From Clostridia bacterium (GTDB lineage: Bacteria > Bacillota > Clostridia > Christensenellales > CAG-138): 64,000 bases of DNA. Of the stretch, positions 54,770 through 64,000 are shown piece by piece (position 1 is the first letter of the stretch; each line of letters begins with the position of its first letter). A program made the translations under genes and the position numbers. The notes under the pieces are model-generated. The model was not told where the DNA came from, did not search any database, and was given only the letters and a program-made list of their open reading frames with translations. The stretch is taken from the NCBI GenBank assembly GCA_017547885.1, contig JAFYOP010000006.1, positions 1 through 64,000 on the forward strand, written 5' to 3'.

Positions 54770-57028
54770 TTGTTTGCGCAGGTGATAGTTGACATAGCCC
54801 ACAGCAGCGTGGACAGATTGTTCACATACAGGGCGGATGATAATATCGCGGTGGGCCAGCGGGTGCTGGTTCCTTTTGGCGCGGGCAATAAAGCTATAGA
54901 AGGCTTTGTTTTGGGTGTAAGCGACAGCTATGAGGGCACAGTTGCTCTAAAGTCCATAATACGGCCAATGGAACCCTATGCGGTGCTTACGGATGAGCAG
55001 ATACGCCTTGCCCAATGGATAAAGCAAAGCTATAATTGCGTTCTTGTGGATGCGCTGCGCCTTATGATCCCCGCGCAATTGAGGGGCGGAAGGGTAAAGG
55101 AAAAGACCATACGCACCGTAAAGGTAAATGCTGAAATGGACAGAGAGCAGGTGCTTTCTGCCATGCTGAAAAAGGACGGTACGCCAAAGTCGCCCAGACA
55201 ACACGAGGTGTATATCCTTCTTGCAGAATCCGGCATGGAGATGAGCACAGGGGATATATGCGCATTCATACCCGGAGCGGCTGCCGCAATCAGGGCGCTG
55301 CTGCAAAAGGGATACATCCTTGAGATAGGCCGAGAAACCTACCGCAATCCTTATGCCAGCAGGGATATACCCAAGACCATGCCCATGCTACTGTCAGCTC
55401 AGCAGCAGGCGGCGCTTAACGCTGTTTCCGATGCAATGGAAGAGGCAGAGGGCGAGTTTCTGCTGCATGGCGTTACGGGCTCCGGCAAAACTGAGGTATA
55501 CATGCAGGCAATTGCAAAGGCGCTGGATATGGGAGGAACGGCAATCGTGCTTGTGCCTGAAATATCCCTTACGCCTCAGGCTATGGATAGATTCCGCGGA
55601 CGTTTCGGCAACAGCGTCGCGGTGCTGCACAGTCGCCTTTCCCCGGGAGAGCGTTATGATGAATGGCGCAGGATACGCCTTGGAAAGGCAAAGGTCGTGC
55701 TGGGGGCAAGGAGCGCTGTGTTTGCGCCCCTTGAAAACATAAAGCTCATAGTGGTGGACGAGGAGCACGAGCAATCCTATTCCTCTGAAATTACCCCCAG
55801 ATATAATGCCATAGAGGTGGCAAGGCAAAGATGCAGGCTGAACGGCGGAACGCTGCTCCTTGGCAGCGCAACCCCATCTGTACAAAGCTATCTCAGGGCT
55901 ACAAAAGGAAGCTATACCCTGCTTGAAATGCTGGACAGGATAAACAGCCTGCCCATGCCAAGGGTGGAGATAGCGGATATGAGGGATGAGTTTGCGGCAG
56001 GCAATACAGGCATATTTAGCGCACCTCTTTATGACGCACTTAAAACCTGCTTTGATAAAGGAGAGCAGGCAATACTTTTTATGAACAGGCGGGGGTATTC
56101 TACCTTTGTATCCTGCCGGGGCTGCGGATATGTTTTCAAGTGCGATAACTGCGATGTATCCATGACATATCACAAGCTGGAAAATACAATGAAATGCCAT
56201 TACTGCGGCAGCGTAAAGCCAATACCCAAGGTGTGCCCCGAGTGCGGAAAGCCTTACATAAAGTTTTTCGGCATAGGTACTCAGCAGGTGGAGGAGCAGC
56301 TGAACCAGAGCTTTCCGGATGTAACATGCCTCAGGATGGACGCAGATACCACCCGAACAAAGGATTCCCACTACAGCATTCTTTCCCGCTTTGCCAAGGG
56401 GGAGGCGCAGGTACTGATAGGTACCCAGATGGTGGCAAAGGGGCTGGATATGCCCGGTGTGTCGGTCGTGGGAGTTATTGCTGCGGATGCGTCGCTGCAT
56501 ATACCCGATTACCGCAGCTGCGAAAGGTCCTTCCAGCTGCTGACACAGGTGGCTGGCAGGGCAGGCAGGGCCGCAGGAAACGGGCGGGTAATAGTGCAGA
56601 CGTACAATCCCGATCACCCTGCAATTGTGCTTGCGTCAAGGCATGATTACAAAGGCTTCTTTGACTATGAGATAGCCATGCGAAAGGCGGCGCTATTTCC
56701 GCCCTATTCGCTGTTTATAAGGGTACTGTTTGTCCATGGGGATAAGGGACCCCTTGCGGAAGCGGCAGGCAGTTTTGCCGATGGGCTGCACAAAGCTATT
56801 GTGGATGCGCTGAAACAACAGGGAGCAGATGACAGAGAGCTGCTGTTTATGACCTGCGGAGAAGCGCCAATAAAGCGTAAACAGGGACAGTATCGCATGC
56901 ATATAGTGCTTAAGCTTGCACGAACAAAGCACACGGCAAAGGTTATAGATGCGGTGTATTCATATGCCAATGACCACAGATCGGAATATTACTGCTCACT
57001 TGAGCTCAATCCAAATGATATGCTATAA
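54770..57028 (+). CDS. priA: Primosomal replication restart helicase PriA
   Basis: 752 residues. N-terminal 3'-DNA binding domain, Walker A HGVTGSGKTEV, DEEH helicase motif II, eight-Cys zinc region (CRGCG..CDNC...CHYCG..CPECG), and helicase motif V GTQMVAKGLDMPGV and QVAGRAGRA. Restarts stalled forks. Start TTG 54770 has AAGGAG 13 bp upstream; this spacing is long. Confidence 0.94.
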   Translation: MFAQVIVDIAHSSVDRLFTYRADDNIAVGQRVLVPFGAGNKAIEGFVLGVSDSYEGTVALKSIIRPMEPYAVLTDEQIRLAQWIKQSYNCVLVDALRLMIPAQLRGGRVKEKTIRTVKVNAEMDREQVLSAMLKKDGTPKSPRQHEVYILLAESGMEMSTGDICAFIPGAAAAIRALLQKGYILEIGRETYRNPYASRDIPKTMPMLLSAQQQAALNAVSDAMEEAEGEFLLHGVTGSGKTEVYMQAIAKALDMGGTAIVLVPEISLTPQAMDRFRGRFGNSVAVLHSRLSPGERYDEWRRIRLGKAKVVLGARSAVFAPLENIKLIVVDEEHEQSYSSEITPRYNAIEVARQRCRLNGGTLLLGSATPSVQSYLRATKGSYTLLEMLDRINSLPMPRVEIADMRDEFAAGNTGIFSAPLYDALKTCFDKGEQAILFMNRRGYSTFVSCRGCGYVFKCDNCDVSMTYHKLENTMKCHYCGSVKPIPKVCPECGKPYIKFFGIGTQQVEEQLNQSFPDVTCLRMDADTTRTKDSHYSILSRFAKGEAQVLIGTQMVAKGLDMPGVSVVGVIAADASLHIPDYRSCERSFQLLTQVAGRAGRAAGNGRVIVQTYNPDHPAIVLASRHDYKGFFDYEIAMRKAALFPPYSLFIRVLFVHGDKGPLAEAAGSFADGLHKAIVDALKQQGADDRELLFMTCGEAPIKRKQGQYRMHIVLKLARTKHTAKVIDAVYSYANDHRSEYYCSLELNPNDML

Positions 57029-57048
57029 ATTCGTACGAATGTACGAAT
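57029..57048. promoter_or_regulatory. 20-bp operator-like dyad upstream of the def promoter
   Basis: Perfect inverted repeat ATTCGTAC-GAAT-GTACGAAT (arms 57029-57036 and 57041-57048). GTACGAAT is also present as two tandem copies. It begins at the base after the priA stop codon and ends 14 bp before the -35 of the def promoter. No T-tract, so not a terminator. It looks like a dimeric regulator site, not matching the standard LexA box GAAC-N4-GTTC. Confidence 0.5.
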
Positions 57049-57062
57049 AAATCACATATTGC

Positions 57063-57092
57063 TTGCCTTACAGGGCGGCAGAGGGATATAAT
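57063..57092 (+). promoter_or_regulatory. Promoter of the def-fmt-rsmB-rlmN-stp-prkC unit
   Basis: TTGCCT at 57063-57068, 18-bp spacer, TATAAT at 57087-57092, 34 bp before def. Confidence 0.65.
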
Positions 57093-57125
57093 AAACTGAT
57101 AAACTCTCGGAGGAATCTGAAAAAC

Positions 57126-57614
57126 ATGGCAAAGAGACAGATATTCAGGGAAGATGCGGCATGCCTTTATAAAAAGTGCCGCCCGGTAGAAAAGTTTGAC
57201 CGCAAGCTGTGGGAGCTGCTTGATGATATGGCGGATACCATGTATCAGGCAGAGGGCGTTGGCCTTGCCGCTCCTCAGATAGGAATACTGCGCCGTGCAT
57301 TTGTTATCGACTGCGGCGAGGGTCTTGTTGAAATGATAAATCCTGAGCTGGTGGAAACATCCGGCGAGCAGGGCTGCTTTGAGGGCTGCCTTTCCTTCCC
57401 CGGAAAGAGCGGCTACGTGGTGCGCCCCAATTATGTAAAAATGCGCGCATACGACAGGCATGGCGAGCTGTACGAATACGAAGGCGAGGGCCTTTTTGCA
57501 AGGGCCATGCTCCATGAAAACGATCATCTTGACGGCCTGGTTTACGGCCGGCTGGTAACCGAGCCCCCCGAGGGATATACAGAGGAGATGGAATACGAGG
57601 AGGAAGAGGAATAA
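57126..57614 (+). CDS. def: Peptide deformylase
   Basis: 162 residues. Motifs: GVGLAAPQIG (I), EGCLSFPG (II, metal Cys), LHENDHLDG (III, HExxH-type). Removes the formyl group from new proteins. ATG 57126 lies behind CGGAGGAATC. An acidic EEEEE tail is unusual. Overlaps fmt by one base (TAATG), the gene making the formyl group. Confidence 0.95.
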   Translation: MAKRQIFREDAACLYKKCRPVEKFDRKLWELLDDMADTMYQAEGVGLAAPQIGILRRAFVIDCGEGLVEMINPELVETSGEQGCFEGCLSFPGKSGYVVRPNYVKMRAYDRHGELYEYEGEGLFARAMLHENDHLDGLVYGRLVTEPPEGYTEEMEYEEEEE

Positions 57615-58543
57615 TGCGTATAGCTTTCCTTGGCACTCCGGATTTTGCCGTGCCTTCCTTACAGATGCTGATAGACAAGGGGCATGAGCTTGCGCTGTTT
57701 ACCAACCCCGACAGGCCCAAAGGCCGCAAGGGCGAGCTTACTCCGCCCCCTACAAAGGTATTGGCGCAGAAGTATGATATCCCCGTATACCAGTTTGAAA
57801 AAATACGCTGCGAAGAGGGTGTTGCAGCTCTTAAAGAATTTGCTCCCGAGCTTATGGTCACCGCGGCATTCGGGCAGATACTTTCCGCGGAAAATCTGGC
57901 TATCCCCAAGTATGGCTGTATCAATGTTCACGGCAGCCTTTTGCCAAAGCTTAGAGGCGCAGCCCCCATACAGTGGAGCATTATCAATGGCGATAAGGTC
58001 ACCGGCGTTACTACCATGCTTACAGACGTGGGCCTGGATACCGGTGACATACTGCTTATGCGGGAAACCCCGATAGGCGAAAATGAGACCGCAGGTGAGC
58101 TCTTTGACAGGCTGGCCGTAATGGGCGCGGAGCTGCTGGATGAGACTATTCAGGAGCTGCTTGCTGGTAAGCTCAATCCTGTGCCTCAGGATCACGACGC
58201 CGCCACCAAGTGCGGCATGATAAAGAAAGAGATGGGCAGGCTGGACTTTTCCATGACCGCCCAGCAGATACATGATAAGGTCAGGGGTATGAATCCGTGG
58301 CCTGCGGCATTTACCACTGTGGACGGCGCGGATGTAAAGATTTGGGAGACTCGCAAGACCGGCGAAAAGTGCGGCGGTACTCCCGGCCTGTGCGTAACAG
58401 CGGACCCAAAGAAGGGTATTTTCGTACAAACGGCTGACGAGCTGATCGAGATAACGGAAATACAGTTCTCGGGCGCAAAGCGTATGAGCGCCAAGGCCGC
58501 TGTGCTTGGACATCCCCTTGAAGGAAAGGTATTTGGAGAATGA
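57614..58543 (+). CDS. fmt: Methionyl-tRNA formyltransferase
   Basis: 309 residues. N-terminal formyltransferase fold with INVHGSLLPKLRGAAPIQW (SLLPxxRG motif and catalytic His) and C-terminal OB domain. Uses formyl-THF to formylate Met-tRNAfMet. TAATG overlap with def and ATGA overlap with rsmB. Confidence 0.96.
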   Translation: MRIAFLGTPDFAVPSLQMLIDKGHELALFTNPDRPKGRKGELTPPPTKVLAQKYDIPVYQFEKIRCEEGVAALKEFAPELMVTAAFGQILSAENLAIPKYGCINVHGSLLPKLRGAAPIQWSIINGDKVTGVTTMLTDVGLDTGDILLMRETPIGENETAGELFDRLAVMGAELLDETIQELLAGKLNPVPQDHDAATKCGMIKKEMGRLDFSMTAQQIHDKVRGMNPWPAAFTTVDGADVKIWETRKTGEKCGGTPGLCVTADPKKGIFVQTADELIEITEIQFSGAKRMSAKAAVLGHPLEGKVFGE

Positions 58544-59847
58544 CCCTCAGAAGGACAGCCCTTGAGACCCTGATGGAGATAACCGACAAGGGTGCATATG
58601 CCAACCTTGCCCTGAAGCGTGCCCTCAGCGGTCTTGAGGAGCGGGATGCCAAATGGGTAAGCGCCGCGGTATATACCACCCTTGACCATCTATTGTATAT
58701 CGACCATGTTATAGCCGCATACACAAAGGGAAAGCTGAAGCCTGATATACGGGGCATTCTTCGCATGGGCGTATGTCAGGTTCTGTATATGGATGTGCCT
58801 GACAGCGCCGCCTGCAACGAAAGCGTAAAGCTTGCAAAGGAAGTGGGAAAGGGTGCTCTTTCGGGCTTTGTTAATGGGGTTATGCGCAATATCTGCCGCA
58901 ACAGGGACAATCTGCCTCCGCTGCCCACAGAGCCGCTGAAGAGACTGTCTTTGCAGTACAGCTATCCCGAATACATGGTGCGTGAGTATTTGTCCATGTA
59001 CGGCGAAGGGTTTACCGAGGCCATGCTGTCTGCCGCAGAAGGGCGGGAGATGACGGTGCGGGCACAGTATCCCTATACATCCGATGTACTTGAAAAAGAA
59101 CTGGATAAGCGGGAAATAGAGTATACACGAGGTCAGCTCTGCGCTGATGCGTTTCGACTTGCAAGGGGTATGGATATAAGCAGGGAACTGCTGTTTACAG
59201 AGGGAAAGATAACCGTACAGAGCGAAAGCGCCATGATGGTATGCAGCGCACTTGATGCAGAGCCCGGCATGAAGGTACTGGACACCTGCGCCGCGCCGGG
59301 CGGCAAGAGCGCATGCATTGCAAGCATGACTCAAAACAAAGCCTGTATTGACGCATGGGAACTGCACCCCCACAGGGCGGAGCTTATGCGCCGCACATTT
59401 GAGCGGCTTGGCGTAGAGGGCAATGTATATGTAAAAGACGCATCTGTACATTATCCCGAATACGATGGAGAATACGACAGGGTGCTGATAGACGCTCCAT
59501 GCTCAGGTCTCGGCGTACCCGGAAAGCCTGATGCAAGATACGCTAAAAATGACGAAATAATAGAAAACATTGCAAATATACAGAGCGACATATTGGATGC
59601 CTGCGCGCCTTATGTAAAGCCCGGCGGCACGCTGCTGTATGCAACCTGCACCATATCAGAGCGGGAAAATCAGCGGCAGATAAACGCATTCCTTGAAAGG
59701 CATCCGGAATATGAGCCGGGCAGCCTTGAGAGCGTGATACCCAAGGCCATGTGGCGCAGGATAGAGGGCGGCTGCATGCTTCAGCTTTTCCCTCATCTTG
59801 ATGGCACAGAAGGATTTTTTATTGCAAAGCTTGTAAGGAGAGCCTGA
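58540..59847 (+). CDS. rsmB: 16S rRNA (cytosine-967-C5)-methyltransferase RsmB
   Basis: 435 residues. NusB-like N-terminal domain (1-135) and Rossmann MTase with SAM-binding LDTCAAPGGKSACIA, DAPCSGLG (one of two cysteines) and ATCTIS (catalytic Cys). Methylates 16S rRNA. ATGA overlap with fmt. Confidence 0.95.
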   Translation: MTLRRTALETLMEITDKGAYANLALKRALSGLEERDAKWVSAAVYTTLDHLLYIDHVIAAYTKGKLKPDIRGILRMGVCQVLYMDVPDSAACNESVKLAKEVGKGALSGFVNGVMRNICRNRDNLPPLPTEPLKRLSLQYSYPEYMVREYLSMYGEGFTEAMLSAAEGREMTVRAQYPYTSDVLEKELDKREIEYTRGQLCADAFRLARGMDISRELLFTEGKITVQSESAMMVCSALDAEPGMKVLDTCAAPGGKSACIASMTQNKACIDAWELHPHRAELMRRTFERLGVEGNVYVKDASVHYPEYDGEYDRVLIDAPCSGLGVPGKPDARYAKNDEIIENIANIQSDILDACAPYVKPGGTLLYATCTISERENQRQINAFLERHPEYEPGSLESVIPKAMWRRIEGGCMLQLFPHLDGTEGFFIAKLVRRA

Positions 59848-59852
59848 TACAC

Positions 59853-60905
59853 ATGAGCGGACTTACTTCCATGTCCATAGCGGAGCTGACAGAGCTCATG
59901 GCAGAGCTTGGTGAACCCAAGTTCAGGGCCCGTCAGGTATTTGAGTGGCTCAGCAAAGGTGCAAGGCCTGAGGAGATGACCAACCTTTCAAAGTCTCTTC
60001 GTGAAAAGCTGAGCGGCCTTAAATTTGGCGGCGCTGAAATATACGATAAGCGCATATCCCAAAAGGACGGCACTATAAAATACCTTTTCCGCCTTGAGGA
60101 TGGCAACATCGTTGAAGGCGTATTGATGAGCTATCATTACGGCAATACCATGTGCATTTCCACTCAGGTGGGATGCAGGATGGGCTGCGCATTTTGCGCT
60201 TCCACGCTGGAAGGCTGCGTGCGTAACCTTGAGGCGGGAGAAATGCTCAGCTTTATTGCCTGCGCCGAAAAGGACGTGCCTCACGGAGAGGACAGAAAGC
60301 GCACCGTAACCAATATCGTGCTTATGGGCAGCGGGGAACCTCTGGACAATTACGAAGAGGTGGTAAAGTTCCTGAGGCTGGTATCTGCGCCGGAGGGAAT
60401 GAATATCAGCCCACGCAATATCTCCATATCCACCTGCGGACTGGTGCCGGAGCTGCTGCGCTTTACAAAGGAAGCGCCCCATGTGACGCTGTCCGTGTCT
60501 CTTCATGCGCCAAATGATGAAACACGCAATAAGATAATGCCTATAAACCGCCGATACCCAATGGTGGAGCTTCTCAACGCAGCAAAGCTTTATGCAAACG
60601 AGACCGGACGGAGGGTAATATTCGAATATGCCCTTATAAAGGATGTAAACTCATCCCGACAGGACGCAAAGGAGCTTGCTTCAAGGCTTAAGGGGATAAA
60701 CTGTCACGTTAACCTTATCCCGCTGAACCATGTAAAGGAGCGCAACCTTATGGGAGTAACCCGTAAGGACGCGGAGCAGTTCGTATTATGGCTGGAAGGC
60801 TATGGCGTATCCGCAACAGTCCGCCGTGAAATGGGCTCTGATATAGAGGGTGCCTGCGGTCAGCTCAGGCGCAAAACGCTGCAGGGGGCTATGGAGGATA
60901 AATAA
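59853..60905 (+). CDS. rlmN: Dual-specificity RNA methyltransferase RlmN
   Basis: 350 residues. Radical SAM Cys cluster GCRMGCAFCAST, GSGEPLDNY and the methylated Cys near the C-terminus (EGACGQLRRKT). Methylates A2503 of 23S rRNA and A37 of some tRNA. AAGGAGAGCC upstream; TAATG overlap with stp. Confidence 0.96.
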   Translation: MSGLTSMSIAELTELMAELGEPKFRARQVFEWLSKGARPEEMTNLSKSLREKLSGLKFGGAEIYDKRISQKDGTIKYLFRLEDGNIVEGVLMSYHYGNTMCISTQVGCRMGCAFCASTLEGCVRNLEAGEMLSFIACAEKDVPHGEDRKRTVTNIVLMGSGEPLDNYEEVVKFLRLVSAPEGMNISPRNISISTCGLVPELLRFTKEAPHVTLSVSLHAPNDETRNKIMPINRRYPMVELLNAAKLYANETGRRVIFEYALIKDVNSSRQDAKELASRLKGINCHVNLIPLNHVKERNLMGVTRKDAEQFVLWLEGYGVSATVRREMGSDIEGACGQLRRKTLQGAMEDK

Positions 60906-61618
60906 TGAAGTACTGTGCCCTAAGTGAAAAGGGTAAACGCCAGCATAACGAGGACGCCGTATTTGTGCCTAAGCACAGCGAGGCGGCATTGGCTGTTGTT
61001 GCCGATGGAATGGGTGGACATAAGGCCGGAGATACCGCAAGCGCCATGGCGCTGGATGTTATAGTTTCCGAAATAAAGCGAGGCGGAGCGTCTCCTGAGC
61101 AGCTGATAGAGCGGGCGGTAGATGCGGCAAACGCCGCGGTTTATGCTGCCTCAAAGAGCAGCAGCGAATGTCAGGGAATGGGTACTACGGCTGTGATAGC
61201 AATGCCTTTTATAAGTTATTATGTTGCGGCCAATATCGGCGACAGCCGCGTATACCACTATCATAACGGTACAATCCAACAGGTGAGCCGGGATCATTCC
61301 TATGTACAGGAACTGGTGGATGCGGGCTATATTACCAAGGCTCAGGCGGCTGTGCATCCCAGGAGAAACATAATAACCCGTGCCATAGGCACCTCAAAAA
61401 AAGAAACCGCAGATATTTTCCGCAGAGAATGGCAGCCGGGGGATATGCTGCTGCTGTGCACGGATGGTCTGCATTCCGCCCTGGAGGACATGGATATTGC
61501 CAGAATACTATCCGAAGAAAGTGACCTGGAAGAATCCTGCAGGAGGCTTATAAGCGAGGCGCTTTACGGCGGATCAACAGATAACATCAGCGTGGCGCTG
61601 ATACTTAACGAGGTATGA
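60905..61618 (+). CDS. stp: PP2C-type serine/threonine phosphatase (Stp/PrpC)
   Basis: 237 residues. PP2C motifs: KGKRQHNEDA, VVADGMGGH (metal-binding Asp-Gly), GTTAVIAM, NIGDSRVY, LCTDGLHSALED and GGSTDNISVALI. Opposes the PASTA kinase next in the operon. Stop overlaps the kinase's first ATG (ATGA). Confidence 0.95.
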   Translation: MKYCALSEKGKRQHNEDAVFVPKHSEAALAVVADGMGGHKAGDTASAMALDVIVSEIKRGGASPEQLIERAVDAANAAVYAASKSSSECQGMGTTAVIAMPFISYYVAANIGDSRVYHYHNGTIQQVSRDHSYVQELVDAGYITKAQAAVHPRRNIITRAIGTSKKETADIFRREWQPGDMLLLCTDGLHSALEDMDIARILSEESDLEESCRRLISEALYGGSTDNISVALILNEV

Positions 61619-63465
61619 TGATGAATCAGGAACTTTTTGCCGGAAGGTATCGCCTTGATGGGCTGGTGGGCTCCGGCGGCATGGCGAATGTATATAAGGC
61701 CTATGACGAAAAGGCCCATATGACTGTTGCCATAAAAATGCTTAAGGATGAGCATAAGGAGGATATGGAGTTTCTGCGCCGCTTTGAAAGAGAGGCAAGC
61801 GCGGTAATTTCCCTGTCCCATCCGAATATAGTACAGTCTTACGACGCGGGCACCGATGAAAACGGCGTAAGCTATATAGTACTGGAATACGTTGAGGGAA
61901 TGACCCTCAAGGAATATATCAAGGTTCGCGGATGCATTCCCCCAAGGGAAACCGTAAGCATTGCGGGGCAGGTTCTGGACGCCCTGAACCATGCCCATGA
62001 AAACGGCATAATACACAGGGATGTTAAGCCACAGAACGTTATGATCTCCGGCAACAGCGTAAAGCTTACGGATTTTGGCATAGCCAGGGATGCGTCCTCC
62101 ACCACCCGTACCTTTGCAGGAACCAATGTTATAGGTTCGGTGCACTATATTTCTCCCGAGCAGGCCAGAGGCGATGACGTTACTGCCGAAAGCGACATAT
62201 ATTCCTGTGCCGTAATGGTATACGAAATGCTGACGGGCACTGTGCCTTTCGGCGGCGACAATACCGTGGCAATAGCTCTCAAGCATCTGCAGGAGGAGAT
62301 GATACCTCCTGTTGAGATAAATGCAAAAATACCGCAGTCCATGTCGGATGTTGTGATGAAGGGCGCGGCAAAGGATGCTGCGGATAGGTATCACAGCGCA
62401 GAGGACATGAAAAATGACCTTGTAAGGGCTCTTAAAGAACCCCGCGGACGCTTTGCCAAGCTATCTGTTAAAAAGAAGCCCGTGGAAAAAAAGCATAACA
62501 GCAAGGGGATAATTCTTGCTTCCGTAATAATTGTGGGTGCAGCGCTGATAATCACAGGCGTTGCGCTTATCAGCAGTATGCTTAATGGGCGAGGCAAAGG
62601 AGAAGAGTTTTTGATCCCATCCCTTGAAGGAAAGCCGCTGGAAGAAGCCCGCAGCCTAGCAGAGCTCAGAGGGTTTACATTGGCTGTGTCGGATTATGTG
62701 ATAAGCACGGAGTTTCCTGCCGGCCAGGTCACCAAACAGAATCCAATGAACGGCGCCCGCGGCAAGGAAGGGGATACTATAACCGTTGAGGTAAGCTCGG
62801 GCAGCGGATATGCCATAGTTCCAAATATGGTGGGCAGCACCATAACAGAGGCATCACTTATGCTTGCAGAGGAAAACCTCAACATGGGCAGCGTAGGCTA
62901 CGACCCAACGTCGGAGCTGCCTGATGGGCAGATAGTGCGCCAGGTTCCGGAAGCGGACAGCCGTGTATCAGAGTTTGAATATGTGGACGTATGGATAAGC
63001 GGCAGCGAAACACCACAGATAGAAATGCCTTCAGTGGTCGGAAAGGATACTGTTACGGCACTTAAGATGCTGCAGGAAAGCAAGATATCCCGCGTATGGG
63101 TACATGTCGTAACACCTGAGGAAGGAATGGTGGACGAAATCGTTCAGCAGCAGTCTCCCGCAGCAAATATGAGCGTTGGAGAAGGCAGCGTGGCTGAAAT
63201 ATGGACGACCAGGTCATATCTTGGCAGCGGCTTTGCAGATATAGCCGTAAACCTTGATGTTGAGGCGGAAGAGTCCACCGTTGTTGTAACAGCACTTATG
63301 GATGATATAGGGGAACTGGTGATATATCAGGGCAAGGTGAAAAACGGAACCCAGCAGCCGGTTGCCTTTACCGCAAATATCAGGAGCAGCGGAGCCAGAG
63401 AGTGCATTGTGTATGTGGACGGGGTTGAAGTAAAGCGTATGGAGATAAACTTTACCCAGAGGTGA
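61615..63465 (+). CDS. prkC: Ser/Thr protein kinase with PASTA repeats (PrkC/PknB)
   Basis: 616 residues. Kinase domain (1-270) with GSGGMANVY glycine loop, catalytic HRDVKPQN and DFG, a membrane helix (about 297-320), then three PASTA repeats (about 330-395, 396-463, 464-535) and a C-terminal beta-type domain. Senses muropeptides/lipid II outside. ATG 61615, 61618 or 61621 are alternatives; the SD GAGG spacing favours 61621. Confidence 0.96.
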   Translation: MMMNQELFAGRYRLDGLVGSGGMANVYKAYDEKAHMTVAIKMLKDEHKEDMEFLRRFEREASAVISLSHPNIVQSYDAGTDENGVSYIVLEYVEGMTLKEYIKVRGCIPPRETVSIAGQVLDALNHAHENGIIHRDVKPQNVMISGNSVKLTDFGIARDASSTTRTFAGTNVIGSVHYISPEQARGDDVTAESDIYSCAVMVYEMLTGTVPFGGDNTVAIALKHLQEEMIPPVEINAKIPQSMSDVVMKGAAKDAADRYHSAEDMKNDLVRALKEPRGRFAKLSVKKKPVEKKHNSKGIILASVIIVGAALIITGVALISSMLNGRGKGEEFLIPSLEGKPLEEARSLAELRGFTLAVSDYVISTEFPAGQVTKQNPMNGARGKEGDTITVEVSSGSGYAIVPNMVGSTITEASLMLAEENLNMGSVGYDPTSELPDGQIVRQVPEADSRVSEFEYVDVWISGSETPQIEMPSVVGKDTVTALKMLQESKISRVWVHVVTPEEGMVDEIVQQQSPAANMSVGEGSVAEIWTTRSYLGSGFADIAVNLDVEAEESTVVVTALMDDIGELVIYQGKVKNGTQQPVAFTANIRSSGARECIVYVDGVEVKRMEINFTQR

Positions 63466-63467
63466 TA

Positions 63468-64000
63468 ATGGAGTACAGCGGAAGGATAATCAAAGGCATA
63501 GGCAGCTTTTATACCGTTAAGACGGATGAAGGCGAGTTTGTCTGCAAGGCCAGAGGTAAGTTCAGGAAGATTGGGACCTCTCCTGTCCCCGGCGATTTGG
63601 TTACGTTTGAGGTGGTGGAGGATGGAAAGGGCTATCTTTCAGAGATATTGCCGCGCAAAAATCTCCTGATACGTCCTGCTGTTGCCAATGTGGATAAGCT
63701 GATGATAGTAATGGCAGCGTCACTGCCAAAGCCTGATTTTTCCCTGACCGATAAGCTGTTGGTACAGTGTGAAATAGCGGGCATTACCCCCGTGATAATA
63801 TTGAACAAGTGCGATGAACAGGACGAAGAGATAAGGGAGGCAGTGCTTTCCCAATATGCTTCCTGCGGCTATGCTGTATTGTCCCTGTCTGCTGAAACAG
63901 GCGAAGGCATGGATGCCTTAAAAGCCGAGATAAAAGACAATATATGCTGCTTCGCGGGCCAGTCCGCAGTGGGAAAGTCTTCTCTGATGAATGCTTTGGC
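63468..64000 (+). CDS. rsgA: Ribosome small subunit GTPase RsgA (5' part)
   Basis: Open at the window end; 177 residues visible. N-terminal OB domain (VPGDLVTFE) then permuted GTPase motifs with G4 (NKCD) and the G1 GQSAVGKSSL after it, diagnostic of RsgA. Acts in 30S maturation. It starts two bases after the prkC stop; the zinc finger and C-terminus lie outside. Confidence 0.93.
   Translation, partial: MEYSGRIIKGIGSFYTVKTDEGEFVCKARGKFRKIGTSPVPGDLVTFEVVEDGKGYLSEILPRKNLLIRPAVANVDKLMIVMAASLPKPDFSLTDKLLVQCEIAGITPVIILNKCDEQDEEIREAVLSQYASCGYAVLSLSAETGEGMDALKAEIKDNICCFAGQSAVGKSSLMNAL

Noticed and set aside
57029..57048. Reading the dyad as a terminator of priA or as a LexA site
   Set aside because: There is no T-tract, and the half-site GTAC does not match GAAC/GTTC of Firmicute LexA.

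Overview
The window is chromosomal DNA of a low-to-mid GC Firmicute, most likely class Clostridia. The evidence is the ClpC/MutS2/ZapA/PrkC/RemA gene set, a DUF2508-bofA pair typical of spore formers, cis-acting RNA control (lysine, SAM-I and THF riboswitches and a Phe T-box), Rho-independent terminators after most units, AGGAGG-type ribosome binding sites and CCA-encoding tRNA. Heavy use of ATA and AGG codons in ordinary genes, against C-ending codons in a few genes (EF-G-like, NhaC-type carrier, pheS, SEC-C protein), suggests strong expression-linked codon bias. A finer taxonomic call is not possible from the sequence alone. I see no insertion sequence, integrase, CRISPR array or rRNA; the region is mostly core genome.

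Layout. 1-5071: clpC, an amidase-lipoprotein pair and an MgtC-like membrane protein. 5086-7033 (minus): an NhaC-family carrier under a lysine riboswitch, so probably a lysine transporter. 7190-19092: zapA, a U32 peptidase/hydroxylase, mutS2, a DUF523 protein, a two-component system followed by an HtrA protease, a divergent EF-G paralogue and a GNAT acetyltransferase. 19194-20300: tRNA-Asn (minus) and a pseudouridine synthase. 20334-22719 (minus): an isolated two-gene cassette whose larger product joins a phage-baseplate-like N-terminus to collagen-like triplets. 22855-24819: thyA, folA and a flavodoxin-like gene. 24827-25906 (minus) and 25898-27283 (plus): a TtcA-like/DUF1294 unit back to back with SAM-I-controlled metK. 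27331-30491: a degenerate P-loop protein, a C-terminal processing protease and D-serine ammonia-lyase. 30555-32993 (minus): small conserved proteins and a zinc-ribbon/SH3 membrane protein. 33199-40290: a beta-propeller lipoprotein, THF-riboswitch-controlled folT, DUF2508-bofA, a sirtuin, a CDF cation exporter, a GlmU with a decayed uridylyltransferase half and a SEC-C protein. 40451-46103: a beta-CASP nuclease and T-box-controlled pheST. 46243-51460: pcrA, ligA and an AIR-synthase-like gene. 51548-64000: the conserved Firmicute run yicC-remA-gmk-rpoZ-coaBC, priA, def-fmt-rsmB-rlmN-stp-prkC-rsgA, truncated by the window end.

Together, one-carbon and folate chemistry is well represented (thyA, folA, folT with THF riboswitch, metK with SAM riboswitch, fmt). 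The points that most deserve follow-up are the orphan baseplate/collagen cassette, the EF-G paralogue lacking the catalytic switch-II His, the half-dead GlmU, a 20-bp dyad next to the def promoter, a structured non-coding element between two divergent promoters at 22.7-22.9 kb, and the lysine-riboswitch/NhaC pairing.
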